Counted from the stretch's first letter, positions 15,996 to 25,983 are shown. The stretch is 64,000 nt of DNA from an uncultured Victivallis sp. (GCA_944389935.1 CALXOE010000012.1:1-64000), one strand, 5' to 3'. Made by a program: numbers and translations. Notes: generated from the letters alone by a model not told the origin.

Positions 15996-18900
15996 CTACT
16001 TCCGCAGCAACCGCGGAGCGATTGTGATGCCGAGCGGCTGCACCTGGTACTCGCGGCAGAACATGTCGCCTTCGGTTCTCCACGCACCCGGCCCGGCCCA
16101 GGAGATCCGGAACGAAAGATGCACCGACCCCTCGCAGTTCACGCGACTGCCGTAGAGCGTCAGGTCAAGCGCATGTTCGCCTTTCGCCACTTTCCCGAGT
16201 TCGCACTGATACGGCGCGAATGCGAGATCCCCGACCGGTTTCCCGTCGAGCGACGCGCTCACAAGCGTCCCGCGGAATCCTCCGAGCGGGATTTCACGCG
16301 AAGCAGCCGTTCCACCCAGAGCATGAGGAACCGAGGTGACGCGCGACGGAAGCCGCAGCAGCAACTCCTCCTCTTTCTCCTGGAGGAACCGGCAGTGATA
16401 CGTGATGTTTCCGCCGTAGAACGGCAGTCCCTGCCGAGTCACATCTCCCCAGGCCAGTTCGCGGACCGGCTCGACGATCCGCGCAGAATCCCCGCGCAGT
16501 TCCACGCCGAAGTCTCCGAGAATAAAGCAGCGTTCCACATTGCCCGACCTCGTATAGGCGATCCGGATGAGCAGCTCATGCGTCCCCGACGCAAGCCTCG
16601 GCAGAAATCCCGTCTTCAACGAACGATCGATCCAGTACCCGTTCTCTTCAAACGGAACTTTCACGCCATCGAGGAAAATCTCGGCGTTCTCCGGCTCCTC
16701 CATCGCCAGAAGCGGAGACTCGACGTCGATCAGAGTCTCAACCGTGTAGCAGAGTTCAAGCGTTCCGAGCACCTCGGTCGACTTTCCGTAGACCCACGGC
16801 TGAACAATGTGTCCGCCGCGCGGCCGCAGCCCGAGCCGACTCCGGACACGGTTGTCGAGCCGCAGAATCTCCTCAGGCGGCTGCCACTCTGCGTCACTGG
16901 CCATCCGCCACTTCGGACGGTCGAGCAAAAGAACATTCGGTTCATCGAGCGAAATCGGAAACACCCCGGAGATGTGATCCACCGTCGCGGCCTCCGCCTC
17001 CGCGTCCGTCAGCAGCGGAATGCCGATCTTCTCTCCGCGGCACTCGTTCGCAGCAAGCAGCTTCACAAGCAGATGCCCGTGCGGATACATCGGAAATTCA
17101 AACTGCGTCCATCCGTTCTCCTGCGTTCCCTCGACCGGAATCTCCCTGCCGGTCATGGTATCGAGGTAAATCACCTGCCAGCTGCCGCGAACCCGGACGT
17201 ACAGATCCTGCGCGTTGCCGATCCGGTCGGTATCGACAAGAAAGAGATAACGGACGCCCTGTTCCTCGCGCATCTGATAGAGCAGATTCCCCATCGGATA
17301 ACCATCGCACTTCCGGATCGCCGCCACATCCCGCAGATCCTCCACCGCCCGGAGGACCGATTCGCGCGTGAATGAGATCCGCTCCGACTTCTCCGCAAGC
17401 TTCAACGCCCGATCGGACTCCACCGCGTCACAGCAGACCGGCACATCCCCGGCGAAAATGACGCGACCGCCCGCCGCCCGAAACTTCTCAAGCCGGTCGA
17501 GCGTCGTTCCGCGCAGCGTGATCGACGGCGGAACAATGACGACGTCATATCCCATCTCTCCGACAATGAAGCTCTTCCCGATCTGCACCGGAGAGAGCTC
17601 CGGCAGCAGAGATTCGGCGATGAAGTCGAAATCCACAAGTCCATTCAGCAGCCACTGAATGATCGACTCAAACGTCTCCCAGAGCGATGAACGGCGCGAA
17701 GCGGTCATATCCTGCGGTCCGTACACGAGCCAGTAGGACTCGATCGGATGAATGACTCCGACTCTCACCCGGGCCCGTCCGCGACTCATCGCCGCATTCA
17801 CCCGGGCGAAGTGATCCGCAATAATCGGATACTTTTTGTACCAGGGCGACTGAAAACTGATCGAAGCCGGGTAATCCCGTTTCGCCTCCCCCGCCATCGA
17901 CACCCAGGAGAGATGCGGCACCCGAACCGTGACGCCGAGCGCGGCCTGCCAGTCACCATGTCCCTTGTGTCCCTTGAAATCCCAGTCCCAGTCGGTCACT
18001 CCGTTCAATTCCGAGAGCACGCCGCCACGGCCATACTGACGCGATGCGCTCTGCGCCTGTTTTGCCGTGCTGTACTCGAACCCGTCGCAGAGCATGTCGA
18101 TGCCGGGCAGCTGAAATGAACGGTAACTGCGCATCGCCTCTCCGAGTGCCGAAGTCTGAGATTCGAGAGTGTGTTCCTCCATCATGTGCCCGGAGAAACG
18201 GATGCCGTGATTCTCGCACCAGCTGCCGATCGTGTCGGCAAAAGCTGCGGCAAACCGCTCGGCGACATGATCGTGATACCGGTAGCGAGCCAGCGAATAT
18301 TTCCCGTCCGGGAGCTCCCAGATCACCTCGGGAAACGTATCGAAGAGGTCACAGCCGTAAGCGGCGCGATAGCTCTCGGGCAGATCGTTCGTGTACGGGA
18401 AGACCGCATCGCGTTTTTCGCGGGCGAATTTCAGCGCGCTCTTGCGGGTAAACTGCGGCTCGTCGGTGAAGATCGCCGGGATCGTCTTGCCGAATTCGGA
18501 GCCGACTTCGCGGAAATAGGCCTCATAGGTTACCTCGACGAATTTCCGGATTGCGGCGGGATTGAGCGTATCGACATAGGTCTGGTCATTGTACCATGGA
18601 TCCGGCTCAGCTACAATCAAATAGGCGTAGAATTTCTCCGCTCCCCCGGCGGGATTCTCATCCTCGCCGATGCGGTGATAGTCTGCGAGCGCGCCGGAGT
18701 CGTCGAGTCGAACCGACCAGGCGGCGAGAAACCGGCCGGAGTTGTCGTTTTCCGGGTTCGGGGCCTCTGTCCGGCGGTTCGGGGTGAAGAGCAGATGCCG
18801 CGCGCGAAACTCCGGATTCCGGGTGACAAAACCGCCGGCGGCGCCGGAGGGCCAGCGGTCCTCGTCATAGAGCCAGGCGAGCATGTCGAGATCTTTCGCG

Positions 18901-19148
18901 GTGCGGACGCACTCTTTCACGCAATTCATGAATTCGGGGCTGAGATACGGCGTGTCCAGTCCGGTGCGGGCGTGCATGTGAAATCCGCCCATGCCCATCT
19001 GCTTGAAAATCCGAATCTGCCGTTTGAGTTCTTCCGGCTCGAGTTTGCAGTTCCACGCCCAGAACGGCGTATCACGGTAAAGAGCCCCCGGAGACGCAAA
19101 AAGGTCATCGAACTTCACCTTGCGGTCGGCAGCATACAGACTATCCAT
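15996..19148 (-). CDS. GH106-like alpha-L-rhamnosidase family protein
   Basis: 1050 residues from the ATG at 19148, behind AGGTAACTGA. No signal peptide, so a cytosolic enzyme is likely. The first 60 residues read PFWAWNCKLEPEELKRQI then MGMGGFHMHARTGLDTPYLS, which is the barrel entry of the GH106-like family. MLAWLYDEDRWPSGAAGG and FTDEPQF (near residue 230) are further barrel blocks. A C-terminal beta-sandwich region carries LELCYTVETLID and LHLSFRISWAGPG. GH106 enzymes release L-rhamnose from plant polysaccharides. The family link is by recall of these motifs and catalytic glutamates were not mapped. Terminator at its 3' end. Confidence 0.72.
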   Translation of the reverse strand: MDSLYAADRKVKFDDLFASPGALYRDTPFWAWNCKLEPEELKRQIRIFKQMGMGGFHMHARTGLDTPYLSPEFMNCVKECVRTAKDLDMLAWLYDEDRWPSGAAGGFVTRNPEFRARHLLFTPNRRTEAPNPENDNSGRFLAAWSVRLDDSGALADYHRIGEDENPAGGAEKFYAYLIVAEPDPWYNDQTYVDTLNPAAIRKFVEVTYEAYFREVGSEFGKTIPAIFTDEPQFTRKSALKFAREKRDAVFPYTNDLPESYRAAYGCDLFDTFPEVIWELPDGKYSLARYRYHDHVAERFAAAFADTIGSWCENHGIRFSGHMMEEHTLESQTSALGEAMRSYRSFQLPGIDMLCDGFEYSTAKQAQSASRQYGRGGVLSELNGVTDWDWDFKGHKGHGDWQAALGVTVRVPHLSWVSMAGEAKRDYPASISFQSPWYKKYPIIADHFARVNAAMSRGRARVRVGVIHPIESYWLVYGPQDMTASRRSSLWETFESIIQWLLNGLVDFDFIAESLLPELSPVQIGKSFIVGEMGYDVVIVPPSITLRGTTLDRLEKFRAAGGRVIFAGDVPVCCDAVESDRALKLAEKSERISFTRESVLRAVEDLRDVAAIRKCDGYPMGNLLYQMREEQGVRYLFLVDTDRIGNAQDLYVRVRGSWQVIYLDTMTGREIPVEGTQENGWTQFEFPMYPHGHLLVKLLAANECRGEKIGIPLLTDAEAEAATVDHISGVFPISLDEPNVLLLDRPKWRMASDAEWQPPEEILRLDNRVRSRLGLRPRGGHIVQPWVYGKSTEVLGTLELCYTVETLIDVESPLLAMEEPENAEIFLDGVKVPFEENGYWIDRSLKTGFLPRLASGTHELLIRIAYTRSGNVERCFILGDFGVELRGDSARIVEPVRELAWGDVTRQGLPFYGGNITYHCRFLQEKEEELLLRLPSRVTSVPHALGGTAASREIPLGGFRGTLVSASLDGKPVGDLAFAPYQCELGKVAKGEHALDLTLYGSRVNCEGSVHLSFRISWAGPGAWRTEGDMFCREYQVQPLGITIAPRLLRK

Positions 19149-19350
19149 TCAGTTACCTCGCTTCTTATTCTTTAAGATTCAGGTTACAGTTATAGAATAC
19201 TCTGCATTTTGCGTATTTTCCATCACAAACGAATCAAAAAACCGCACAAAATAATCAAAACGCTCTTATGACATGACGGGGGATGAAAAAAACGCCGACT
19301 CAGCAGGAAGAGAGGTAAAAATTATCCCTCCCCGGTCGATGCAGCGCCAT

Positions 19351-20088
19351 TCACTTCTCCAGCTTTCCTGCGTAATGTGCTTTGGCTTTTTCGATTGCCT
19401 CGTTGAATTTTCCGCTTTTCAAATCAGCGAGAAATTGATTCAGACAATCGGCCATGGCAAATTGAGCGGCCCGTCGGTCCCCATACCATTCATAAGCCTT
19501 GTTATTAAAAAAGTTTGCGAATGGAAACCCGAAAGAAAGCGAATAATATTGCTGTTCTGCGTAGTAATCTGCGATTCTTTTTCCGGAACGGTCATAGACG
19601 ATAATCACTGCATCATTGACCCGGGGGCAACTGATTACCATTCCAAAAGTTGGAATAGCAACTAAAAAAAGGGGAGCGTCTCGAACCCAGAGCTGCCAGC
19701 TTTTCCATGGGAATCGCCCGTCGCCGATTCTCCCGGCGAGGACGAGTTCCGGGGAATCGCTGCGGATATTGAATCCGAGCGTTTCAAACGCATCAGTGAC
19801 CAAATACGAAAACGACTCATCCGGACGATACGCGTAATGGGCCGTTGTTGAAGTTCCAAATGCATTTACAGTGCTGTTTGTCTGCCAGTCGTAAGCGGTG
19901 GCATTTGCCGTACTGCTGCTGAATCCGGTCTGCTGCAGTGTGGTGAGGGTGAATCCCTCCAATCGCAGATTCAAATCGAATTTCTGCGAACGATCCAACG
20001 CGACCGCGGGTGTTTCGTAAACCGTCCAGCATCCCGCGAGCAAACACCCGACTCCCGCACAGAACATTGCCATGAGAAAACGCATCAT
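19351..20088 (-). CDS. putative lipoprotein (DUF4136-like)
   Basis: 245 residues from the ATG at 20088, behind GGGAGTAGGAA. The signal peptide ends in a lipobox LLAGC with the lipid-attachment Cys near residue 20. The mature part (YETPAVALDRSQKFDLNLRL, YRPDESFSYLVTDAFETLGF, AVIIVYDRSGKRIADYY) resembles small outer-membrane lipoproteins of the DUF4136 type, but the match is loose. It sits in the AT-rich island between the GH106-like gene and the HTH genes. Function unknown. Confidence 0.6.
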   Translation of the reverse strand: MMRFLMAMFCAGVGCLLAGCWTVYETPAVALDRSQKFDLNLRLEGFTLTTLQQTGFSSSTANATAYDWQTNSTVNAFGTSTTAHYAYRPDESFSYLVTDAFETLGFNIRSDSPELVLAGRIGDGRFPWKSWQLWVRDAPLFLVAIPTFGMVISCPRVNDAVIIVYDRSGKRIADYYAEQQYYSLSFGFPFANFFNNKAYEWYGDRRAAQFAMADCLNQFLADLKSGKFNEAIEKAKAHYAGKLEK

Positions 20089-20233
20089 GATTCCTACTCC
20101 CAAATCAGAAAACAGCGGAAAATTTGAGCCGCCCCCCAACCACATAACCAAAAACCAAAACGATTGTTAAGATGCGTAAGAAAATCATTTGAACTCCAAC
20201 AGAAATCTTTCATCCTTTCCTGAACGGGAATTT

Positions 20234-20395
20234 TCACTTGAATTTCGGTTTATCCGATCTTCTCGGTGGCGTCGACAGCCACGTTCTGGCTTTTAGCGGT
20301 CGTGATATTCCAGTTCTATCTGCAATTTCCTGTTGTGTCAGTCCATCGTCGTATTGACGACGCAACGCCGAGCGAAGCTCCTCAAAAACAGCCAT
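20234..20395 (-). pseudogene. small Cro/C1-type HTH protein, frameshifted
   Basis: 53 codons from the ATG at 20395, behind AAGGAGAACGAC. It begins with a normal helix-turn-helix (ELRSALRRQYDDGLTQQEIA, then DRTGIS). It then turns into an Arg/Pro-rich tail with no family character. The +1 frame over the next 40 bases reads KSQNVAVDATEKIG and then stops at 20252-20250; this fits the normal continuation of such HTH proteins. The junction lacks the residues of the recognition helix, so a small deletion with frameshift is inferred. Confidence 0.5.
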
Positions 20396-20531
20396 AAGTC
20401 GTTCTCCTTCGCGTTCATCATCCCCTTTATAAAATATTACCGAATACCCCAAAATCAAAATTTTTTAAAAAGAAATACTTGAAATAGTTTTTCATAAAAA
20501 CATACATTAATCCAGAAAGGAGAACGAAAAC

Positions 20532-20960
20532 ATGGATCAGACAGAAGTGTTTACGCTTCAAGAACTCGCGAAGATAAAAGCGATAAAGCAGGAAAAAGGC
20601 ATTCAATCTGATGCAGAATTGATTCGCTTCCTCTTGAATGAAATGGAAAAAAATTTTTGCCGCAAATGTTTATACCAAAACAAACCAGGTAAAAATTATG
20701 AAAAAAACGAAACGGGAAACGTGGAACTTGCGATTGCGATCGGCGACAGGATTGCCGAGCGAATCGAGTCGCGTTTTGCGGTCATGCCAACCCTGACGCT
20801 GGATCAGGCGGCGGAAACTCTCGGGATTTCAAACGAAAAAATGCGCCAGCTCTGCAATGCGGGGAAGATTCCGTTCATCCGGGTAGACAAGTTCTACCGG
20901 ATTAAACCGGTGGACATCAACCGCTATCTGGAGTCGAACTATCACCCGGGGAAAATATGA
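20532..20960 (+). CDS. excisionase-type helix-turn-helix DNA-binding protein
   Basis: 142 residues; the start has AAAGGAGAACG upstream. Residues 90-138 form an excisionase/MerR-like HTH (TLTLDQAAETLGISNEKMRQ, then GKIPFIRVDKFYRIKPVDIN), as in the HTH_17 family. The first 40 residues (LQELAKIKAIKQEKGIQSDA) are helical and may be a ribbon-helix-helix or dimerisation element. The first half is clearly AT-rich and the second half has normal composition, so the gene may be a fusion or a recombination product. An excisionase or small regulator of a lost mobile element is possible. Confidence 0.65.
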   Translation: MDQTEVFTLQELAKIKAIKQEKGIQSDAELIRFLLNEMEKNFCRKCLYQNKPGKNYEKNETGNVELAIAIGDRIAERIESRFAVMPTLTLDQAAETLGISNEKMRQLCNAGKIPFIRVDKFYRIKPVDINRYLESNYHPGKI

Positions 20961-21084
20961 CGATGGAATTCTGAAAAACGGTCTGACAAGAACAAGCCAC
21001 CGGTCAAAGCATACACCGAGATTCCGGCGGGGATCTGCCCGGGCTGTAACATCCGCTTACAGGAAGTACATCCCGGGCGTCGGG
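20961..21084. other. intergenic stretch, nothing recognised
   Basis: 124 bases between the excisionase-like gene and the mutarotase stop. No terminator, repeat or promoter could be picked out. Confidence 0.4.
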
Positions 21085-21981
21085 TTACCGTTTCACGGTG
21101 ATCTTCTGGCTCAGAACGTGACTCCCGCCGGGCGGGAGCGTGCGGCGGTCTTTCGAGGCGTTGACCGCTTCGATGCAGACCATCGTATGATACTCCTCGT
21201 CGCCGAAATCCGGCATCGCGTGCGACTTGTGAATCCACGGATTCCAGACCACCGTCGAGGCGCTCCCGAACTTCTCCACCACAATCGTCCGGTCGAAGCC
21301 CGGATCGAGAATTTCCACCGCGCCGGTCGTGTCAAGATAGATCCGGTCCACTTCGCAGTCAATCCGAATGTCGCCATCCTGCACACAGCCGAACGCCTCC
21401 GCTCCGACTACGCGGTTTTCGTACTCCACTGCGTCGAGGCCGCGGATCGCAATCGCTTCCGCCGATTTCACATTGAAATAGGTGTGAAGTGCATCCGTGA
21501 TCACCTGTTCGCTCTCAGAGCAGTTCTTCATCGTCAGCGTCATCTGGAGAATCCGCCCGACCAGGAACTCCATGCGCAATTCAAACGCGAACGGCACCGC
21601 CATCGCCGTCACATCCTCCGGCGCAAGGACAAACGCAATCCGCGTGGCGTTCCCCTCCTCTGCAACCTCCGCGATTCGCCACTCCGAGAGCCGCGCAAAT
21701 CCGTGCGCCGGCAGCTCCGGATCCGCCGCCGCTCCGAAATACGGCCAGCAGACCGGGACTCCGCCCCGAATCGGCTTATTCGCCTCAAACCAGCTCGATT
21801 TGCTCATCCAGACCACCGGGATCTCCCCCGCCGGGACGAACTTCATCAAATGCGCACCGTGCAGACAGATCTCCGCCTCGGCTTCCCGGTTGCAAATCAC
21901 GGCAGTGACGAATTTGCCGGGCCCCTCCCGGAACGTCACGGATTTTGATCCGAATCTCTCATTCAACTCTTCCAGATTCAT
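21085..21981 (-). CDS. D-hexose-6-phosphate mutarotase / aldose epimerase family
   Basis: 298 residues from the ATG at 21981, behind GGAGGGAAGA. Motifs of the YeaD-type galactose-mutarotase fold: LHGAHLMKFVPAGEIPVVWMS, KPIRGGVPVCWPYFG, HGFARLSEW, and VEKFGSASTVVWNPWIHKSH near the end, which carries the catalytic region. The family interconverts alpha and beta anomers of glucose-6-phosphate or related sugars. Its start overlaps the stop of the upstream unknown gene by 4 bases (ATGA), suggesting translational coupling. Confidence 0.88.
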   Translation of the reverse strand: MNLEELNERFGSKSVTFREGPGKFVTAVICNREAEAEICLHGAHLMKFVPAGEIPVVWMSKSSWFEANKPIRGGVPVCWPYFGAAADPELPAHGFARLSEWRIAEVAEEGNATRIAFVLAPEDVTAMAVPFAFELRMEFLVGRILQMTLTMKNCSESEQVITDALHTYFNVKSAEAIAIRGLDAVEYENRVVGAEAFGCVQDGDIRIDCEVDRIYLDTTGAVEILDPGFDRTIVVEKFGSASTVVWNPWIHKSHAMPDFGDEEYHTMVCIEAVNASKDRRTLPPGGSHVLSQKITVKR

Positions 21982-23111
21982 TCTTCCCTCCACTCTTCCA
22001 CCGGAACGCGCGGACAGCGCCCGAGATTGGCCGCACACACCGATCCGGCGAACAACCCCTCCGACGCCGGCGCAATCCGGAGTTGAAATCCTTTCTCCGC
22101 CAGCCGGCGGTTGCCCCACAGATAAAACGCGATACAATCATCGAGATCGAGGTGCTCAAGCTCCTTTCTGCCGGGGCGCTCGAGATGAGCCGCCGCCCCG
22201 CAGATACCGGGCACCAGCCCCGTCACCCGCACATTCGACCCCGCCCGCCGCACAAAGTCGCGGAAAATCCGCCGCGCCGCCGCACTGGTCAGGCACGGGA
22301 ACGCCGTGCCGCGGCCGCCGCATTCGATCCGCCTCCCCGACTCCGGCAGCTCCGCAGCCGCATAGTCGAGAACCGTCTCCTCCGCCTCCGCGTCAGAATC
22401 CGGTCCGGCAGAGACGTCGCCGGGCAGCGACCACGCAAAACTGTTCCGGAACCGCCACGGCCGTTTTTCGATGACTGCTTCCACAGGGAACGCGAACACA
22501 TTCCGCGTCAGGACGATTTCGCCGGCGCTACCCGCGAGTGCATACTCCCCCGCCACCTCCGGCAGACGCATCGCGGCACGATGACGCCAGAGATCTCCGC
22601 CCGCGTTGAATTCAACGCGCGCTCCGTCCGGAGCGGTCAGACGGACCGAAACAATCAGCTCGCGTCCGCGCAGAAACTCCGTATGCTCTTCTCCCGGGGA
22701 GGCGGTGCGGAACTCGCTCTCGCCGTAAACGAGATACTCCAGCTTCGCCCACGGCCCGGGAAACACGACCGGCTCGAGTTCGACTGCGCTGACGATCCCG
22801 CGCGAAACAGCGCTCACATCCACCGTCCACAAAGCGATGCCCGATGCCATCTCGAGTTCCCGTTCGATCCGGTATTCGCAGCCGAACGGAACAATCGACT
22901 CCATATCGATCGAAGCCGACTGCGAACCGAGCGATTCGTGGCAGCGCAATTTCCTGACAAGCGCCCCCGTCTCGGCAAAACCTCCGCAGCGGACGCGGCC
23001 GAGCCTCAGCAGCGAACGCTTTCCGGCGGTCAGTTCAAACACCCGGTCGCCATCCGGACGAACCGTCCCGGTGAATCCCGGCCCGGCGATGATTTTCCCC
23101 TCTCCGGCCAT
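21978..23111 (-). CDS. hypothetical protein coupled to the mutarotase
   Basis: 377 residues from the ATG at 23111. No family recognised. The content is beta-rich and evenly soluble, with no signal peptide or membrane helix; segments such as ALWTVDVSAVSRGIVSAVEL, PGPWAKLEYLVYGE and VRLTAPDGARVEFNAG suggest a large beta-sandwich domain. The C-terminal 60 residues (HLDLDDCIAFYLWGNRRLAE) look helical. Its stop overlaps the mutarotase start and it follows the nitroreductase stop by 7 bases, so the three form one operon. A carbohydrate-related role is a guess from context. Confidence 0.6.
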   Translation of the reverse strand: MAGEGKIIAGPGFTGTVRPDGDRVFELTAGKRSLLRLGRVRCGGFAETGALVRKLRCHESLGSQSASIDMESIVPFGCEYRIERELEMASGIALWTVDVSAVSRGIVSAVELEPVVFPGPWAKLEYLVYGESEFRTASPGEEHTEFLRGRELIVSVRLTAPDGARVEFNAGGDLWRHRAAMRLPEVAGEYALAGSAGEIVLTRNVFAFPVEAVIEKRPWRFRNSFAWSLPGDVSAGPDSDAEAEETVLDYAAAELPESGRRIECGGRGTAFPCLTSAAARRIFRDFVRRAGSNVRVTGLVPGICGAAAHLERPGRKELEHLDLDDCIAFYLWGNRRLAEKGFQLRIAPASEGLFAGSVCAANLGRCPRVPVEEWREE

Positions 23112-23118
23112 GGGTTGC

Positions 23119-23628
23119 TCAATCGACGATTTCAAAGATTTCCTCCTCGGGCTTGTGCTGAAGCGGAGCAGCTTCCGCGGCGGCGTAACCGAGCGAAGCC
23201 AGGGCGAGCGCACTCCACGGAGCTTCGAGTCCGAGCGCCTCGTTCATCTTTTTCAAATCGTATCCGCACACCCAGCAGCTGGCCAGTCCTTCCGCGGTCG
23301 CCGCGAGAATCGCATGTTCGAGCACGATTCCGAGATCCATCTCGATGATCGAATGATCGTCTCCCGCCCGGCGCCACGCCTCTTTCGGATTCCCGAGCGC
23401 AACGAGAATCACCGGAGCTTCCGGCAGAAACCGCTGCGGGCAGGCTGCGCAGATCGCCGCGCGCATCTCCGGATTCCGAACCGCCAGAATCTTGAACGGC
23501 TGCCGGTTGCACGCCGTCGGCGCCAGCGACACCGCATAAGCGATTTTTTTGAGCAACTCGTCCGAAACCGGACGATCCGAGTAATGACGAATGCTCCGCC
23601 GGGTGGTGACAACATCGTAGAAATCCAT
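23119..23628 (-). CDS. nitroreductase-family protein
   Basis: 169 residues, slightly short for the family. The N-terminal FMN phosphate-binding segment TTRRSIRHYSDRPV (residues 8-21) and APTACNRQPFKIL (about 36-48) are typical, as is the helix SIIEMDLGIVLEHAILAATA. LASCWVCGYD near 115 is the usual late block. Family members are flavin-dependent NAD(P)H reductases of broad substrate range. It heads the operon with the unknown protein and mutarotase and has its own promoter. Confidence 0.9.
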   Translation of the reverse strand: MDFYDVVTTRRSIRHYSDRPVSDELLKKIAYAVSLAPTACNRQPFKILAVRNPEMRAAICAACPQRFLPEAPVILVALGNPKEAWRRAGDDHSIIEMDLGIVLEHAILAATAEGLASCWVCGYDLKKMNEALGLEAPWSALALASLGYAAAEAAPLQHKPEEEIFEIVD

Positions 23629-23671
23629 GGAAAAACCCCCTTCCTGTCATACGGTTTTCATCTCTCCATAC

Positions 23672-23700
23672 AATGTAGCCGGGAAGCGGCCGGAAAGCAA
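23672..23700 (-). promoter_or_regulatory. sigma70-type promoter for the nitroreductase operon
   Basis: Minus strand: TTGCTT at 23700-23695, 17 bases, TACATT at 23677-23672, about 45 bases upstream of the ATG. Confidence 0.55.
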
Positions 23701-23802
23701 ATTTTCCCGCCGAAAAACCCGGGATTTTCCGTGCAAAAACCGGATTTCCGTGTTATATTATAAGGACGTTGAGTGATGGATTCATAACGAAAAGAGGGCC
23801 CG

Positions 23803-24567
23803 ATGCTGGCAAAACGTATTATTCCCTGCCTGGACGTGACCGGAGGCCGGGTGGTCAAGGGGGTCAACTTCATCGACCTCGTCGATGCGGGCGATCCGGT
23901 CGAAATCGCCCGGAAATATGATGAACAGGGAGCGGACGAACTTGTTTTTCTCGACATCACCGCTAGCAGCGATGCGCGCGAAACGATGGTCGACGTCGTC
24001 CGCCGCACCGCGGAACAGGTCTTCATCCCGCTCACGGTCGGCGGCGGGATTCGCTCGGTCGAGGATATCCGCCGCATGCTGCTGGCAGGAGCCGACAAGA
24101 CTTCGGTCAACACCTCCGCAATCCTGCGCCCGGATCTGATCCGGGAAGGAGCCGAACGGTTCGGCAGCCAGTGCATTGTGCTTGCGATCGACGCGCGCAA
24201 AGTTCCCGGCGAAGAGCGTTGGATCGTCTACACTCACGGCGGCCGGAACGCGACGGAACTCGACGCGGTCGAATGGGCCGTGCGCGGCGTCGAACTCGGC
24301 GCCGGAGAGATTCTGCTCACGAGCATGGATGCCGACGGAACCTGCGCCGGATATGACTGCGAACTCACGCGCCGTGTCTCGGACGCGGTTTCCGTTCCGG
24401 TCATCGCCTCCGGCGGCGCCGGTACGCTCGAACATCTCGCCGAAGTGCTCGGGAAAGGGCATGCCGACGCGGTTCTCGCCGCAAGCATCTTCCATTTCGG
24501 GACCTATACGATTCCGGAAGCCAAGCGATTCCTCCGGAAGCGCGGTATTCCGGTCCGGGAAAATTAA
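23803..24567 (+). CDS. hisF: imidazole glycerol phosphate synthase cyclase subunit HisF
   Basis: 254 residues, the usual length. The start [19 protein letters not shown] carries catalytic Asp11. The second catalytic Asp lies in LAIDARKV near 130. [15 protein letters not shown] and [14 protein letters not shown] are the two phosphate-binding loops of the TIM barrel. HisF forms IGP and AICAR from PRFAR and ammonia supplied by HisH. No hisH or other his gene lies nearby, so the pathway genes are dispersed. AT-rich sequence upstream (TTATATTATAAGG at about 23753) probably holds the promoter. Confidence 0.96.
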   Translation: MLAKRIIPCLDVTGGRVVKGVNFIDLVDAGDPVEIARKYDEQGADELVFLDITASSDARETMVDVVRRTAEQVFIPLTVGGGIRSVEDIRRMLLAGADKTSVNTSAILRPDLIREGAERFGSQCIVLAIDARKVPGEERWIVYTHGGRNATELDAVEWAVRGVELGAGEILLTSMDADGTCAGYDCELTRRVSDAVSVPVIASGGAGTLEHLAEVLGKGHADAVLAASIFHFGTYTIPEAKRFLRKRGIPVREN

Positions 24568-24615
24568 CGAAACTCAATCAGATCGATTCATTCACCACTT
24601 TCGGGAGAAACAACC

Positions 24616-25950
24616 ATGACCAAGGAAGAATTGAAACTCCAGGCGCTCGCCTATCATCGCGACGGGAAACCCGGCAAAATCACCGTGAACGCCTCCAAAC
24701 CCTGTGACACCGGCGCGGAACTCGCTCTGGCCTACACCCCCGGCGTGGCCCAGCCCTGCCTCGAGATCAAGGAGAATCCCGCCGCGGTCTGGGAGTACAC
24801 TTCGCGCGGCAACCTCGTCGCCGTGGTGAGCGACGGCACCGCAGTGCTCGGTCTCGGCAACATCGGACCGGAAGCGGGTCTGCCGGTCATGGAGGGGAAA
24901 GCCGTGCTCTTCAAACGGTTCGCCGATATCGACTCGATCCCGCTCTGCCTCGGGAAAGTGTTCAACGACAAAGGACGCTCCGACGCGGCGAAAATCATCG
25001 AAACTGTCGAGCGGCTCGAACCGACTTTCGGCGGAATCAACCTCGAAGACATCGGCGCACCCGCCTGCTTCGAGATCGAGCAGACGCTCAAGAAGCGCAT
25101 GAACATTCCGGTCTTTCATGACGACCAGCACGGCACGGCGATCATCAGTCTGGCCGCGATTCTCAATGCACTCAAACTCACCGGGCGGAAGATCGAAGAG
25201 TGCCGCTTTGTCGTGAATGGAGCGGGCGCGGCGGGGATCTCATGTTCGCGTTTCTACATCACTGCCGGTGCGAAGCGGGAAAACTTCATTCTCTGCGACT
25301 CGAAAGGCGTCATCCACAAGGGACGCACCGACCTGAATCCGGAGAAGGCCGAGTTCGCCGCCGACACCGATGCGCGCACGCTCGCCGACGCGATGAAAGG
25401 GGCGGATATCTTCCTCGGCTTCTCCGCGCCGAACTGCGTCACCGCCGAAATGGTCAAATCCATGGCGCCCTCCCCGATCATCTTCGCGATGGCCAATCCG
25501 GTTCCGGAGATCTTCCCGGATGTCGCGCTCGCGGCGGGAGCGGCGATCGTCGGCACCGGCCGCAGCGACTACCCGAACCAGATCAACAATGTGCTCGGAT
25601 TCCCCGGGATCTTCCGCGGTGCGCTCGACGTTCGGGCGCGCGACATCAATGAAGCGATGAAGCTTGCGGCCTCCGCGGCTCTTGCGGAACTCGCCACCGA
25701 AGCCGTTCCCGCCGACGTGAAAGCCCAGCTCGCCGAAGCCTACCCCGACGACGCGAAAGCCGGCATGTTCGACGGTGAACCCGGCAAAATCAACATCAAC
25801 TGTGTGATTCCGAAGCCGTTCGATCCCCGCGTCGTGCCCCGTGTGGCGCGTTACGTGGCCGAAGCGGCGATGAAATCCGGCGTCGCCCAACTCGAGATCG
25901 CCGATCTCGACGCCTATGAGAAAAGCGTCGCCGACCGCGTGCGGAAGTGA
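24616..25950 (+). CDS. malic enzyme (NAD(P)-dependent, decarboxylating)
   Basis: 444 residues, the length of the single-domain bacterial malic enzyme without a phosphotransacetylase tail. [16 protein letters not shown] carries the catalytic tyrosine. [26 protein letters not shown] (metal-binding acids) and [10 protein letters not shown] follow in order. The Rossmann part has [14 protein letters not shown] near 200. The enzyme converts malate to pyruvate and CO2. It lies 48 bases after hisF and 33 before the nucleoside hydrolase, so cotranscription is possible but without obvious shared pathway. Confidence 0.95.
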   Translation: MTKEELKLQALAYHRDGKPGKITVNASKPCDTGAELALAYTPGVAQPCLEIKENPAAVWEYTSRGNLVAVVSDGTAVLGLGNIGPEAGLPVMEGKAVLFKRFADIDSIPLCLGKVFNDKGRSDAAKIIETVERLEPTFGGINLEDIGAPACFEIEQTLKKRMNIPVFHDDQHGTAIISLAAILNALKLTGRKIEECRFVVNGAGAAGISCSRFYITAGAKRENFILCDSKGVIHKGRTDLNPEKAEFAADTDARTLADAMKGADIFLGFSAPNCVTAEMVKSMAPSPIIFAMANPVPEIFPDVALAAGAAIVGTGRSDYPNQINNVLGFPGIFRGALDVRARDINEAMKLAASAALAELATEAVPADVKAQLAEAYPDDAKAGMFDGEPGKININCVIPKPFDPRVVPRVARYVAEAAMKSGVAQLEIADLDAYEKSVADRVRK

Positions 25951-25983
25951 TTTCGCGCCTCGCGGAAATAAGGGAGCCGACCG

